Of a DNA stretch of 64,000 nucleotides, positions 1-9,012 are shown in pieces. The stretch is from NCBI GenBank assembly GCA_963677915.2, contig CAXXGE010000030.1:1-64000 (forward strand). Reading direction: 5' to 3'. Numbering within the stretch: position 1 is the first letter of the stretch; each line of letters opens with the position of its first letter. The translations under genes and the position numbers were made by a program. The notes beneath the pieces are model-generated. The model made no database searches and had not been told where the DNA came from. It saw nothing but the letters and a program-made list of their open reading frames with translations. Origin of the DNA: G963677915 sp963677915 (GTDB lineage: Bacteria; Bacillota; Clostridia; Lachnospirales; Vallitaleaceae).

Positions 1-895
1 AGCCAGCATCGACATGGATCCGAATACCACGTAAGTGATGAATTTGACACTGATACCACTCAGCTCTGCCGCTTCAGGGTTGCCGCCGACAGCATAGATA
101 TGGCGTCCCAGCGTCGTGTTGTTTGCTATAAAGTTGTAGATTAGAACAACTATCGACACGATGACAACCGTCCAGGAAATGCCTTGAATGTCGCGAGCTT
201 GTAGATGAAGTACATAACGATGACCGCTACAATGGCGAGTTTTGCAATAAAAGCGCCGACACTGCTTACATGCAGACCGTAGTTCGTCATTTTCCTTCTG
301 TTCTTAACCTCCGTGAATGCGTAGACCACGATGGCCGCCACACCGATCAGGATCGTCAGTATATGCAGGCCTTCAATGCCGGCAATGTCAGGTATATAAC
401 TGTTGCCTATTGCATTGTACGCATCATTGCCGTAAAGATTGTTTCACTGTTTGTGATTCTTATGAGCGCGCCCCTGAATATGAGCATGCCTGCCAGTGTG
501 ACAACGAAAGCCGGTACACCGAAGTTTGCTACGAGGGATCCTTGATACAAGCCGATCAGGATGCCGGTAATAAGAACGATCGGGATGATTATAAATATCG
601 GCAGTCCCAATTTATTGGTTAGTATCGCTGAAAAAGCCCCCAAAAATCCTGCCATAAAGCCGACAGAAAGGTCAATGTGCCTGATGACGATGATCAGCGT
701 CATACCGACTGCCAGAACGGCGATATAGCCCATCATGTCGAACAGGTCGGAAATAACTCTTGGTGTCATGAAGAGTCCATCTGTCAAGATATTGAAGATG
801 AACATGATGAAGGCCAAAGCGATGTACATGCCGTAGTCCCTGATGTTTTCCTTTATCAAACTGCTTATTGAAGTTTTTGCATTTGTATTAGACAT
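1..895 (-). pseudogene. mmsB: Monosaccharide ABC transporter permease, frameshifted and cut by the window edge
   Basis: This is the membrane permease of a BPD_transp_2 family sugar importer of the GguB/XylH/MmsB type. The start at 895 follows an AGGAGG ribosome site. Residues 1-162 read cleanly with several hydrophobic segments. The frame then breaks near 433, where ACGGGC would restore Thr-Gly-Asn but only ACGGC is present. It breaks again near 182, where CAAAGG would restore Phe-Lys-Gly but CAAGG is present. The third segment carries the family motif LGRHIYAVGGNPEAA and continues past base 1. Both lesions are one-base losses in homopolymers, so sequencing error is as likely as real inactivation. 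It is the last gene of the importer operon, 9 bp after the ATPase. Confidence 0.85.
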
Positions 896-904
896 GTTTT
901 CCTC

Positions 905-2425
905 CTAAACCGTAGCCATTTCCATGATTTTTTCAGATGTAGCCTCTGCAATGTCCAGTTCACCGGTCATCTTGCCTTCTGCCATGACATAAACCCTGTC
1001 GCTCATGCCCAGTACTTCAGGAAGCTCCGATGAAATCATGATGACGCTGAGGCCTTTAGCTACCAACTCATTCATGATCGTATATATTTCAAATTTTGCA
1101 CCTACATCGATGCCTCTTGTCGGTTCATCCAGAATCAGTATCTCCGGCGAGACGAAAAGCCATTTGCCCAGAGCCACCTTTTGCTGGTTTCCTCCGCTCA
1201 AGTTGTTTACCTTCTGCTCGATCGACGGCGTCTTGATGTTGAGCGATTTCCTGTATTCCTCTGCCACGATGACTTCCTTGTGCTTGTTGAGGATGCCGTT
1301 GGTGCTGATGCCCTTCATATTGGCTGATGAAATATTCTGTTTGATATCCTGAATCAGGATGAGCCCGTTGCCCTTCCTGTCTTCCGACACATAGGCAATG
1401 CCGTTGTCGATGGCATGTTTCGGATGGGTCATGTCGGCCTTTTTGCCATGAACGAACACGTCGCCAGTGGTCAGGTACTTCTTGTAGTTGCCGAAAACGC
1501 TGTGTGCAAATTCGGTTCTGCCTGCACCCATCAGGCCAGCTATGCCGACAATCTCGCCTCTTCTAATATTGAAGTCGACGTTCTTGACCACATTCCTGCC
1601 AAGCTTTCTGTCGAATGCCGTCCAGTCCTTGACTTCCAGTACCACATCGCCAAAATTTTTGTGTTCTCTCTTAGGATAAATGTCCTCTATTTCGCGTCCG
1701 ACCATGTTCTTTATGATCTCTCTCTCGTTGATCTCACCCTTCGCCGCATCAAGGGAGCAAATCGTCTTGCCATCCCTAAGGACTGTAACTGTATCCGCTA
1801 TGTGGATGACTTCTTTTAATTTATGTGAAATCATGATGCTTGTGACACCATGGCTTTTGAGCTCTATGATCAGCTCGAGCAGGTTATCACTATCGTCTTC
1901 ATTCAATGCCGCTGTGGGCTCGTCCAGGATCAGCAGTTTGACTTCCTTGCTGAGTGCCTTCGCTATCTCGACAAGCTGCTGCTTGCCGACGCCCAGATCG
2001 ATTATTTTCGTTGAAGGGTGCACGTCCAGCTTTACTTTTTTAAGCATTTCAACCGCATCGATTCTCGTCTTGTTCCAGTTCACGATGCCGTTGGTCTGGT
2101 TTTCATGTCCCATGTAGATGTTCTCATATACGGTCAATTCAGGAAAAAGTGCCAGTTCCTGATAGATGATGGCGATACCTTTTTTCTCACTGTCGCTGAT
2201 TCGGGCGAACTGCTGTACTTCACTGTTGTAGACAATGTTGCCTTCGTAATTTCCGTGAGGATAAACGCCGCTTAATACTTTCATCAATGTTGATTTGCCT
2301 GCACCATTCTCACCGACCAAACAGTGAATCTCTCCGCGCTCGACTTTGAAATTAACGTTATCGAGGGCTTTGACGCCAGGAAATTCTTTGGTAATGTTCT
2401 GCATTTCCAAAATATAATCTGCCAT
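905..2425 (-). CDS. mmsA: Monosaccharide ABC transporter ATP-binding protein, tandem nucleotide-binding domains
   Basis: This 506-residue ATPase energises sugar import at the inner face of the membrane. It has two fused ABC domains, as in MglA/XylG/GguA. The first carries Walker A GENGAGKST near residue 40 and LILDEPTAAL near 165. The second has the degenerate Walker A GLMGAGRTE near residue 295 and the signature LSGGNQQK near 405, followed by LILDEPTRGID. The length is normal for the family. It lies between the binding lipoprotein gene upstream and the permease downstream, completing a standard carbohydrate-uptake-2 cassette. The exact sugar cannot be read from the sequence. Confidence 0.95.
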   Translation of the reverse strand: MADYILEMQNITKEFPGVKALDNVNFKVERGEIHCLVGENGAGKSTLMKVLSGVYPHGNYEGNIVYNSEVQQFARISDSEKKGIAIIYQELALFPELTVYENIYMGHENQTNGIVNWNKTRIDAVEMLKKVKLDVHPSTKIIDLGVGKQQLVEIAKALSKEVKLLILDEPTAALNEDDSDNLLELIIELKSHGVTSIMISHKLKEVIHIADTVTVLRDGKTICSLDAAKGEINEREIIKNMVGREIEDIYPKREHKNFGDVVLEVKDWTAFDRKLGRNVVKNVDFNIRRGEIVGIAGLMGAGRTEFAHSVFGNYKKYLTTGDVFVHGKKADMTHPKHAIDNGIAYVSEDRKGNGLILIQDIKQNISSANMKGISTNGILNKHKEVIVAEEYRKSLNIKTPSIEQKVNNLSGGNQQKVALGKWLFVSPEILILDEPTRGIDVGAKFEIYTIMNELVAKGLSVIMISSELPEVLGMSDRVYVMAEGKMTGELDIAEATSEKIMEMATV

Positions 2426-2510
2426 GCTTTCGCTCCCATCGTCTTGTTTATAAGGGGCTGCAATGCTGCAGCCCCATGTTTTCTTGTTTCTGTCGTTTCC
2501 CTATCGTTCC

Positions 2511-3659
2511 TTACAGTCCAGTGAACTCGCTTGCATCGTAGTAACCGGAATCGATGATTGTTTCTTGCAAGTTGTCTTTAGTGACTGTTACAACAGGGAT
2601 GTCGATTGCACCAACTTGTGTTGCTCCGTTGTCATAGCTGCCGTTTGTTTCAACCATACCGCCTTCAAGAACAGTTGTCGCAGTGTCGATTGCACCTTTA
2701 ACAAGGCTTCTTACATCCTTTAGAACAGTCATGCTTTGCTTTCCGTCGATGACATACTGGATGGAAGGAATCTCTGCATCCTGGCCGGTAATGTAGATTG
2801 TAAGGCCTGCTTCTTTTGAGTACTCGTCGTACAGAGCGCGAGCTGTTCCATCGTTCGGAGCAAGGATATATGTCTTGCCTGACGGAGGAGCAGATGTGAT
2901 ATGTGATTGAGCTTTTGATTTAGCAACTTCAGGTTTCCAATCAGTTGTGACCTGCTCGATGATCTGGCCCATTTCCTCACGTGTAAGGACTGCTTTGTCC
3001 TTAAGCTCTACAGCTTTTGAGGAGTTTTGAACTTCAAAAGTGCCATCAGCAATCAAAGGCTGCAGTACATTCCATGCACCTTCGAAGAACAGGAATGCGT
3101 TGTTGTCTGTCGCAGCACCTGCGTAGAGGTACAGTTTGTTGCCAGTGGATCCTGCTTCAACCTGGTCGACAAGGTATTGGCCTTGCGCTTCACCAACAGA
3201 AACAGAGTTGAATGTAACGTAGTAGTCGACTGCATCGGTGTTTGTAACAAGGCGGTCATAAGAAATGACTGTGATGCCTTCTTCTTTTGCCGCTTCAACT
3301 GCTGCTGCTGCCGCGTCACCGTCTTGTGGTGTAATGATCAGGACCTTGATGCCTTTTGCAATAAGTGTCTCAACATTTTGTTTTTCTTTTGCAGAATCAC
3401 CTTGGCTGAAGAGTATTTCTGCGCTGTAGTCTGTACCTTCAAGTGCAGCATTGAATCTGGCTTCATCCTGGACCCAACGAGGTTCTTCTTTAGTAGGAAG
3501 AACAATTCCGATAGCTGTTCCGCTCATTTTATCGCTGCTTGTGTCGCTTGTATCGCCTGTGCTGCTTGTGTCGCTTGTGTCTTTCGATGTGCATCCTGTC
3601 ATTGCGGACATCCCCAGTGCCAACGCAAGTACGAGTAAGAGTGCTACAATTTTTTTCAT
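2511..3659 (-). CDS. chvE: ChvE-like sugar-binding lipoprotein
   Basis: This is the extracytoplasmic receptor of the importer, 382 residues long. A lipoprotein signal ends in the lipobox MTGC with the lipidated Cys at about residue 23, followed by a Ser/Thr/Asp-rich linker. The body is a periplasmic-binding-protein type 1 (Peripla_BP_4) fold opening with GIVLPTKEEPRWVQD, which is the ChvE/multiple-monosaccharide signature region. The RBS is ATAGGAGGATTG before the ATG. A 189-bp gap separates it from the regulatory genes upstream, so it probably has its own promoter under the AraC-type regulator. The sugar could be galactose, xylose, arabinose or several of these. Confidence 0.93.
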   Translation of the reverse strand: MKKIVALLLVLALALGMSAMTGCTSKDTSDTSSTGDTSDTSSDKMSGTAIGIVLPTKEEPRWVQDEARFNAALEGTDYSAEILFSQGDSAKEKQNVETLIAKGIKVLIITPQDGDAAAAAVEAAKEEGITVISYDRLVTNTDAVDYYVTFNSVSVGEAQGQYLVDQVEAGSTGNKLYLYAGAATDNNAFLFFEGAWNVLQPLIADGTFEVQNSSKAVELKDKAVLTREEMGQIIEQVTTDWKPEVAKSKAQSHITSAPPSGKTYILAPNDGTARALYDEYSKEAGLTIYITGQDAEIPSIQYVIDGKQSMTVLKDVRSLVKGAIDTATTVLEGGMVETNGSYDNGATQVGAIDIPVVTVTKDNLQETIIDSGYYDASEFTGL

Positions 3660-3848
3660 AAAACAATCCTCCTATATGGTTTGTGTTTCAACGTTGTGTA
3701 TCAACAAAACCAATTATAGGAGGATTTATCCTTTTTCACTATAGTTTATCTTCCAGTGTATCTGTACTATTTTACGATGGTTTCCATAATTATATACGGA
3801 ATAGCATTTTTTTCATGTGAAAATCGTGCTAGTGCAGCGTATTGTATA
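3660..3848 (-). promoter_or_regulatory. Probable promoter region of the sugar importer operon
   Basis: This 189-bp gap lies between the regulator operon and the lipoprotein gene. On the minus strand a TATAAT hexamer lies at 3715-3720, about 55 bases before the start codon. I see no good TTGACA 17 bases upstream of it. That is compatible with an activator-dependent promoter served by the AraC-family response regulator encoded upstream, but no binding site is proven. Confidence 0.4.
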
Positions 3849-4880
3849 CTACTGCTCCCTGTAGATCGATTCCCAGGAATGGAAGCCGTCCGCAATGACC
3901 GTCTCGTCCATATTCTCCTTAGTCACAGCAACCACATCCAGTTTTATATATGGAATGTCGCTATAGCCATTGTTTATGGTCATCCCTGAAGCAACGGCCT
4001 CTCCAGCATCCAGCTGAAGACACAGGTCCACCGCTTTTTGGGCCAGTATGTCGATCGGTTTGTAGACCGTCATATACTGGGTACCTTCCACAATCCGCTG
4101 GCATGCCGCCACATCGGCATCGTGTCCTGCTACGACTGCCTCCCCTGCCAGCCCTTTCTCGGCAAGGGCCCGTATGGCCGCTTCGGCAAGCCTGTCGTTG
4201 GCCGCCAGTATAGCATCGATGTCAGCGCCGCTTCGCAGCGCATCGGCCACGGCTTCGTAGGCATAGTCTTCCCGCCAGTCCTCTGCCCATATATCGGCAA
4301 TGATGCTAATGTCATCCTTGGCAGCAGGCGGCGCTATCACATTCATATACCCTTCCCGGAACATGGCGGAATTGTTGTCATCGGGCGAACCGTTGATGAT
4401 GATGTAGTTGCCTGTCGGCACAGCCTTCACAAGGGCTTCGCCCATCAGCCGTCCCACTTTCACATTGTCAAAGGAGATGTAAACGTCGATATGGGCATCG
4501 TAGAAGAGCCTGTCATAAGCGATGATCTTGATGCCTGCATCAGCGGCATCGTTGACCGCTTCGGCAATGCCGTTCTTGTCGTAGGCAATGATGACGATGA
4601 CGTCCGCATCCTCTTCGATCAGTTTGCGTATCTGTTCATTCTGCCTTTCATTGCTCTCATTTGCGTTGTATACTGTCACGACCGCACCTGCTTCTGCAGC
4701 CAGCTTTGTAAACTTTTCCTGATCCCTCAGCCACCGTTCGATGACCAGACTGTCTGCGCAAAAGCCGATTTTGAGGATACCGTCGTCTTTCCTGGCATGA
4801 TTGCTTAGAAACAGGACTAAGGCTGCCACTGTGACCACAACAAGAAGGACAGCGGCATATAGAATTTTCCTTTTTTTCAT
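3849..4880 (-). CDS. Membrane-anchored periplasmic sugar-binding protein, second sensor of the regulatory cluster
   Basis: This protein has 343 residues. An N-terminal uncleaved-looking signal anchor (residues 5-27) is followed by a Peripla_BP_4 domain opening with ILKIGFCADSLVIERW, related to the ChvE/XylF binding proteins. There is no lipobox Cys, so it is probably tethered by its membrane helix. Its ATG overlaps the TGA of the response regulator (ATGA), so translation is coupled. Encoded next to a YesM-type kinase and a YesN-type regulator, it may present sugar to the kinase, as XylFII does in the XylFII-LytS-YesN system. It could instead be a second transport receptor. Confidence 0.82.
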   Translation of the reverse strand: MKKRKILYAAVLLVVVTVAALVLFLSNHARKDDGILKIGFCADSLVIERWLRDQEKFTKLAAEAGAVVTVYNANESNERQNEQIRKLIEEDADVIVIIAYDKNGIAEAVNDAADAGIKIIAYDRLFYDAHIDVYISFDNVKVGRLMGEALVKAVPTGNYIIINGSPDDNNSAMFREGYMNVIAPPAAKDDISIIADIWAEDWREDYAYEAVADALRSGADIDAILAANDRLAEAAIRALAEKGLAGEAVVAGHDADVAACQRIVEGTQYMTVYKPIDILAQKAVDLCLQLDAGEAVASGMTINNGYSDIPYIKLDVVAVTKENMDETVIADGFHSWESIYREQ

Positions 4881-6493
4881 CCTTCTTTGCTGTCTCCTTC
4901 CTGTCCGTAATCGGTAGGTGACACGCCGACCATCTTCTTGAAGAGCCTGCTGAAATAGTTCGGATCGTTGTAGCCGATTTCATAGCATACCTCTTTGACG
5001 GTATACCTCTTTTCCTTGAACATGCTCTTGGCCGCTTCTATCCTCTTGTGCCTTATGTATTCAACGAAACTCGTTCCCATCTCTTCTTTGAAAATCGTAC
5101 TGAAATATTGGGGACTGATTGAAACCAGCTTGGAAACATCGTTCAGGCTGATTTCCTTGTTATAGTTGTCATCAATGAAGGCTTTCGCCTGACTGACCGC
5201 CTCGGACACGTGGGTTGTTTCCTTGTTTTTTAGAAGTTCCGAAATCTGAAGGATCTTCCTGACACACCACTGCTGAAGATTCAGCCTGTTGTCGATTCTT
5301 TCTATTTCCTTCAGATAGGTGGAATAGCCCACATCACGCTCCTCCAGGTTGTTCCTGTAGGCATGCCCATATACCATGACCATCATTTCCGTAGCCATGT
5401 TCTTGGTGTCTTCCAGCACGAACCTGCATTTGCGTTCCAGTTTCTGAATGAAAGACGTTACCGCCATCTCGAGTTCTTTGACCTTGTTTTGTTCCAGGAG
5501 CCTTATGATTGCGTTCTCATCATCCTTGATATCCACGTAGGTATAGTCGGAAGCATCCTGCACCTGGTCAGCCAGGTCGTTGAAATGCATCAGATGTCCC
5601 TGCCCTGATTTCCCAAGGGCATACAGCGCCTCTTCAAGGGAGTTCTTGATTTTCTCCAGAGGATACCTCGATCCGATGCCGACAAAAAGGTTCTCCTGAC
5701 GTTCACTGTCCAGGCTGCCGATGATGCTCTGGGACAGCTCCATGGCCTTGACCCTCTGGTTGTATTCCTCTGCGCTGTCGTCATCATAGACAAGCACCGT
5801 AATCCTGTTGATGATCAGCGGGCCCACGATGGCTTTGCATTTGTATTTGATGGCAGACTGTATTTTCGGGTACAGCTGCTGCGCCATGACACCCGATCCG
5901 ATTCTGTTCTCAATCTGTTCTCCCTGGCTTTCACCGAATTCGAACACCATGATGTATCCCGAATTCCTGCGTGTATCGAAAAGCTCCCTGTACCTCTCGA
6001 GTTCCCTGCTGTAGTCCGTATTCAGAAGCAGGGAATAGATGAAGCCATGCTCCAGTATGGGAATGAGCTTCTCAAGCTTCTCCCTGTTTTCCATCTCCCT
6101 GGCCTTGACTGCCCGGTCGCTCTTTATCCTGTCGAGAATCTTGCCAAGTACTTCCACAAGCTTCTCCTCGTGGACGGGTTTCAGCAGATAGTCCGACACG
6201 CCCAGTTCAACCGCCTGCTGGGCATATTCGAACTGCTCATAGGCCGAAAGGATCACCACCCTGACATCACGGTTGAATTTCCTGATTTCAGCAATGGCTT
6301 CAATCCCGTTGATACCCGGCATCTTGATATCGGTAAAAATAATGTCGAGCATATGGTTCCGGCTGAATTCGATGGCTTCCCTGCCGGTTTTTGCTGTGGC
6401 GACGATCTCGATCTCTTTGAAATTGTTTTCGATCATGAATCTAAGGCCGTCCAGAACGATCTGCTCATCATCGGCAATTAGCATCTTATACAT
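4877..6493 (-). CDS. Response regulator with AraC-type DNA-binding domain (YesN-like)
   Basis: This is a 538-residue transcription regulator. Residues 1-120 form a CheY-like receiver with acidic DDE near residues 8-10, phosphoacceptor Asp in IIFTDIKMPG near residue 55 and Lys in LLKPVHEEK. A long middle region of unknown fold follows. The last 100 residues hold two AraC helix-turn-helix motifs ending in YDPNYFSRLFKKMVG. It is encoded 26 bp after the histidine kinase gene and overlaps the next gene by four bases. It most likely activates the adjacent importer operon when sugar is sensed. Confidence 0.93.
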   Translation of the reverse strand: MYKMLIADDEQIVLDGLRFMIENNFKEIEIVATAKTGREAIEFSRNHMLDIIFTDIKMPGINGIEAIAEIRKFNRDVRVVILSAYEQFEYAQQAVELGVSDYLLKPVHEEKLVEVLGKILDRIKSDRAVKAREMENREKLEKLIPILEHGFIYSLLLNTDYSRELERYRELFDTRRNSGYIMVFEFGESQGEQIENRIGSGVMAQQLYPKIQSAIKYKCKAIVGPLIINRITVLVYDDDSAEEYNQRVKAMELSQSIIGSLDSERQENLFVGIGSRYPLEKIKNSLEEALYALGKSGQGHLMHFNDLADQVQDASDYTYVDIKDDENAIIRLLEQNKVKELEMAVTSFIQKLERKCRFVLEDTKNMATEMMVMVYGHAYRNNLEERDVGYSTYLKEIERIDNRLNLQQWCVRKILQISELLKNKETTHVSEAVSQAKAFIDDNYNKEISLNDVSKLVSISPQYFSTIFKEEMGTSFVEYIRHKRIEAAKSMFKEKRYTVKEVCYEIGYNDPNYFSRLFKKMVGVSPTDYGQEGDSKEG

Positions 6494-6519
6494 GTGCTTG
6501 ACCCCATTTCCATCCCTGT

Positions 6520-7998
6520 TTATAAGACAATCGGCACTTCCATAATGATTCGGGTGCCTTTGCCTTCCTCGCTTGTAATATAGAAGATATCATTTTTATG
6601 GTAGAAAAGTTCGAGCCTGTCACGGACATTCCTTACACCTATACCGAATTCGTCTTTTGATGTCTCATCTTCGTCGCGGCTAAGGATTTTACTGATTGTT
6701 TCCCTGGACATGCCTTTCCCGCTGTCTTCGACTGTTATCAACACTTTCTCCTCGTTTCTTTCGGAATACAGCCTGATCGTGCCGCCCTCCTCAAGGCCGC
6801 TGAGCCCGTGGATAAAGGCGTTTTCCACCAAAGGCTGGAGAATCAGGGGCGGCATCTTGATCGGATAGGTGTCTTCCGCCACATTAAATTCAAAGACGAT
6901 CCGGTCCCCGAACCTGACACTCAGCAGCTCGTAGTAATCACGGATATTGTTCATCTCATCTTCTAGTGTGCAGCTGTCCTGCATCTTCCGTATATTGTAT
7001 CTGAAAAGCCTCGACATACTCTCGAAGAACCTGCTTGTCTTTGGCGCGCGCTCCATAATGGCCATCTGCACACCTGCATTGATCGTGTTGAACAGGAAAT
7101 GTGGATTTATTTGGGATTGCAGGGCATACAGCTTGGCATTGTCGAGCAAGTAGGCCATGCGTATGTTCTTAAGCTGCTCGTCTTTCAGTGCCGCTTCCGT
7201 CTCGGCCTTTTTCTTCATGTCCTCGATATGCTGCACGATGTTGTGCTTCATCCTGTTGAATACGTCGGCCAGAAGGGCGAATTCATTGTTGGCCGCAACG
7301 ACGATATCGGGTGTCTGAAAATTCCCCTTTCCAAGCTCTTCCGCAGAACGGGTCAGCGTCGTAATGGGTTTGACCATCACAGAAGCAATCAGGTAAACTG
7401 CCGCCAGGGAAAGGAACAGGAGATCGGCTATGATCACGTAGGTCAGCACCTGGAGAAGCCCGATCTGGTTAACCAGCTCCCCATACGACTGTGCATTCCG
7501 ATTCAACTGCCTGCTGTTCAGCTCATCGATATAGCTGCTGATATATCCCTTTATTTTTTTGCTCTCTTCATAATGCAAGAAATAAAGATATGCGTTCCGC
7601 TCCCTTTTAGCGACAATCGCATCATTCGCCTCGGAAATGTAGTTATTGACAAAATTGGAAATATTCTTCTTCATGATCAGCTCAGGATCATAATTCGTCA
7701 GCTCAATATCCTGCACCGACAGTTGCAACTCCTGAATTAGCTGTATGTAGTCGTTGAGGCGGTTGGAACTTTTTGTACTCAGGAAGCCGAAAAGGTTTTC
7801 ATCGATGCTGTCCATCCTGCTTTCCACCCCGGACAGATAGATGTGTTCTTCGAACATATTCTCGATTCTTTTCCTGTACTGGTCCATGATACCGAGAGAG
7901 TATATGCTGAGCAGAGCCGTAAAGAAAATGATGGCCAGCGTATAGGCATACATGCTTAAGCGAATTGAGGTAAACGGCTTTCTATTGGTCTGATTCAT
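6520..7998 (-). CDS. Sensor histidine kinase, LytS/YesM type
   Basis: I place the start at 7998 (MNQTNRKPF), giving 492 residues. The upstream extension in the same frame only shadows the previous gene. A transmembrane helix near residues 13-36 is followed by an extracellular segment of about 150 residues with a predicted helical look. A second membrane helix and HAMP region come next, then the His_kinase motif QSQINPHFLFNTIN with the phosphorylated His. The C-terminal HATPase has the motif GIGVRNVRDRL. The gene overlaps the upstream binding-protein gene by 17 bases, so the two are co-translated. It pairs with the YesN-like regulator. Confidence 0.93.
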   Translation of the reverse strand: MNQTNRKPFTSIRLSMYAYTLAIIFFTALLSIYSLGIMDQYRKRIENMFEEHIYLSGVESRMDSIDENLFGFLSTKSSNRLNDYIQLIQELQLSVQDIELTNYDPELIMKKNISNFVNNYISEANDAIVAKRERNAYLYFLHYEESKKIKGYISSYIDELNSRQLNRNAQSYGELVNQIGLLQVLTYVIIADLLFLSLAAVYLIASVMVKPITTLTRSAEELGKGNFQTPDIVVAANNEFALLADVFNRMKHNIVQHIEDMKKKAETEAALKDEQLKNIRMAYLLDNAKLYALQSQINPHFLFNTINAGVQMAIMERAPKTSRFFESMSRLFRYNIRKMQDSCTLEDEMNNIRDYYELLSVRFGDRIVFEFNVAEDTYPIKMPPLILQPLVENAFIHGLSGLEEGGTIRLYSERNEEKVLITVEDSGKGMSRETISKILSRDEDETSKDEFGIGVRNVRDRLELFYHKNDIFYITSEEGKGTRIIMEVPIVL

Positions 7999-9004
7999 TG
8001 ATAAACGCCTCCACATTGTCCTTGTCAATAATCTCCACATTTGTCGAAATGTGATCAGACAGCGTCTTTCCTTCCATATAATCCGCAAAGGCCCTGACCA
8101 CCTGGTAACCGACATCATGGTTGTCAATAACGATGGAAGCATCAATAATGCCTCCCTTCTGGATATACTCCAGAATCTCGCCTTCATTCCCCGACCCGAC
8201 CAGTACCAGTTTGTTGACAAGGTTTTTCTCTAGCATGAACTGAATGGTCCCAAGTGTGTTCTTGCCGTTGTCGCAAAAAATACCGTCAATATCCGGATAA
8301 CCGGAAAACAGCTCCGTCGCTGCGGACTCAGCACTCAAAATGCCACGTTCTGTATAGGAAACTGCACTCAGACTTATGCGCCCCTCTGCTTCCAACTGCT
8401 CTTCAATGCCCGCTATCAGTTCATCCTCAAAGGCCGGCCTGTAGACCAGGCTTGATGACACGGACTGCTCGATGACCGCAACATCCGCCTCTTCGGTGAA
8501 GATGCTTTCAAAAATAGATGCTGCAAGCATGCCGATTGTCTGCCTGCCGGTTCCTATATAGGAGATCTGCCCGCTTTCCGGCAAGTCCTCATTCATTGTG
8601 AATACCGGAATGCCCGCCTCTGACGCTTCCATTATCTTGTCCGTCAGTCGGGCAGACTGAATGGCATCAAGGGCGATGCCGTCTGCACCTGCATAAATCG
8701 CCATATCAAGCGCATCAAGCAAGGACTCTTCATAGTTGCTGCTGTCCACCCTGACGATCTCATAAGCAATTCTGTGTTCAGCGGAAGATTCGACGACACC
8801 TGCTAGAAAAGAATCCTTGTACGCGTCGTCACTGTCATTGACCAGAATCATCAAGTGGTAGTCCACCGGGCTCCCCAATACGGCATCCATGCTGTTTTCA
8901 GTTGATTCGGCCACTCTGTTGGCTACAAAAAGGCCGATTGTAATTGCTGTCATCAGCACGACAAGGGCGATACCGATGATGGCGAACATGATTTTTCTTT
9001 TCAT
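7982..9004 (-). CDS. Membrane-anchored sugar-binding protein, first gene of the sensory cluster
   Basis: This 340-residue protein has an N-terminal membrane helix (residues 5-28) and no lipobox. A Peripla_BP_4 domain follows (for example GADGIALDAIQSARL and the substrate-cleft type GIFCDNGKNTLGTI). Its 3' end overlaps the histidine kinase start by 17 bases, and its start lies 8 bases after the pyrophosphatase stop with the RBS AAGGAG. The position directly before the kinase suggests it is the sensory partner that hands a ligand signal to the kinase ectodomain. This is inference from order and anchoring. Confidence 0.82.
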   Translation of the reverse strand: MKRKIMFAIIGIALVVLMTAITIGLFVANRVAESTENSMDAVLGSPVDYHLMILVNDSDDAYKDSFLAGVVESSAEHRIAYEIVRVDSSNYEESLLDALDMAIYAGADGIALDAIQSARLTDKIMEASEAGIPVFTMNEDLPESGQISYIGTGRQTIGMLAASIFESIFTEEADVAVIEQSVSSSLVYRPAFEDELIAGIEEQLEAEGRISLSAVSYTERGILSAESAATELFSGYPDIDGIFCDNGKNTLGTIQFMLEKNLVNKLVLVGSGNEGEILEYIQKGGIIDASIVIDNHDVGYQVVRAFADYMEGKTLSDHISTNVEIIDKDNVEAFINESDQ

Positions 9005-9012
9005 GGCACTCC

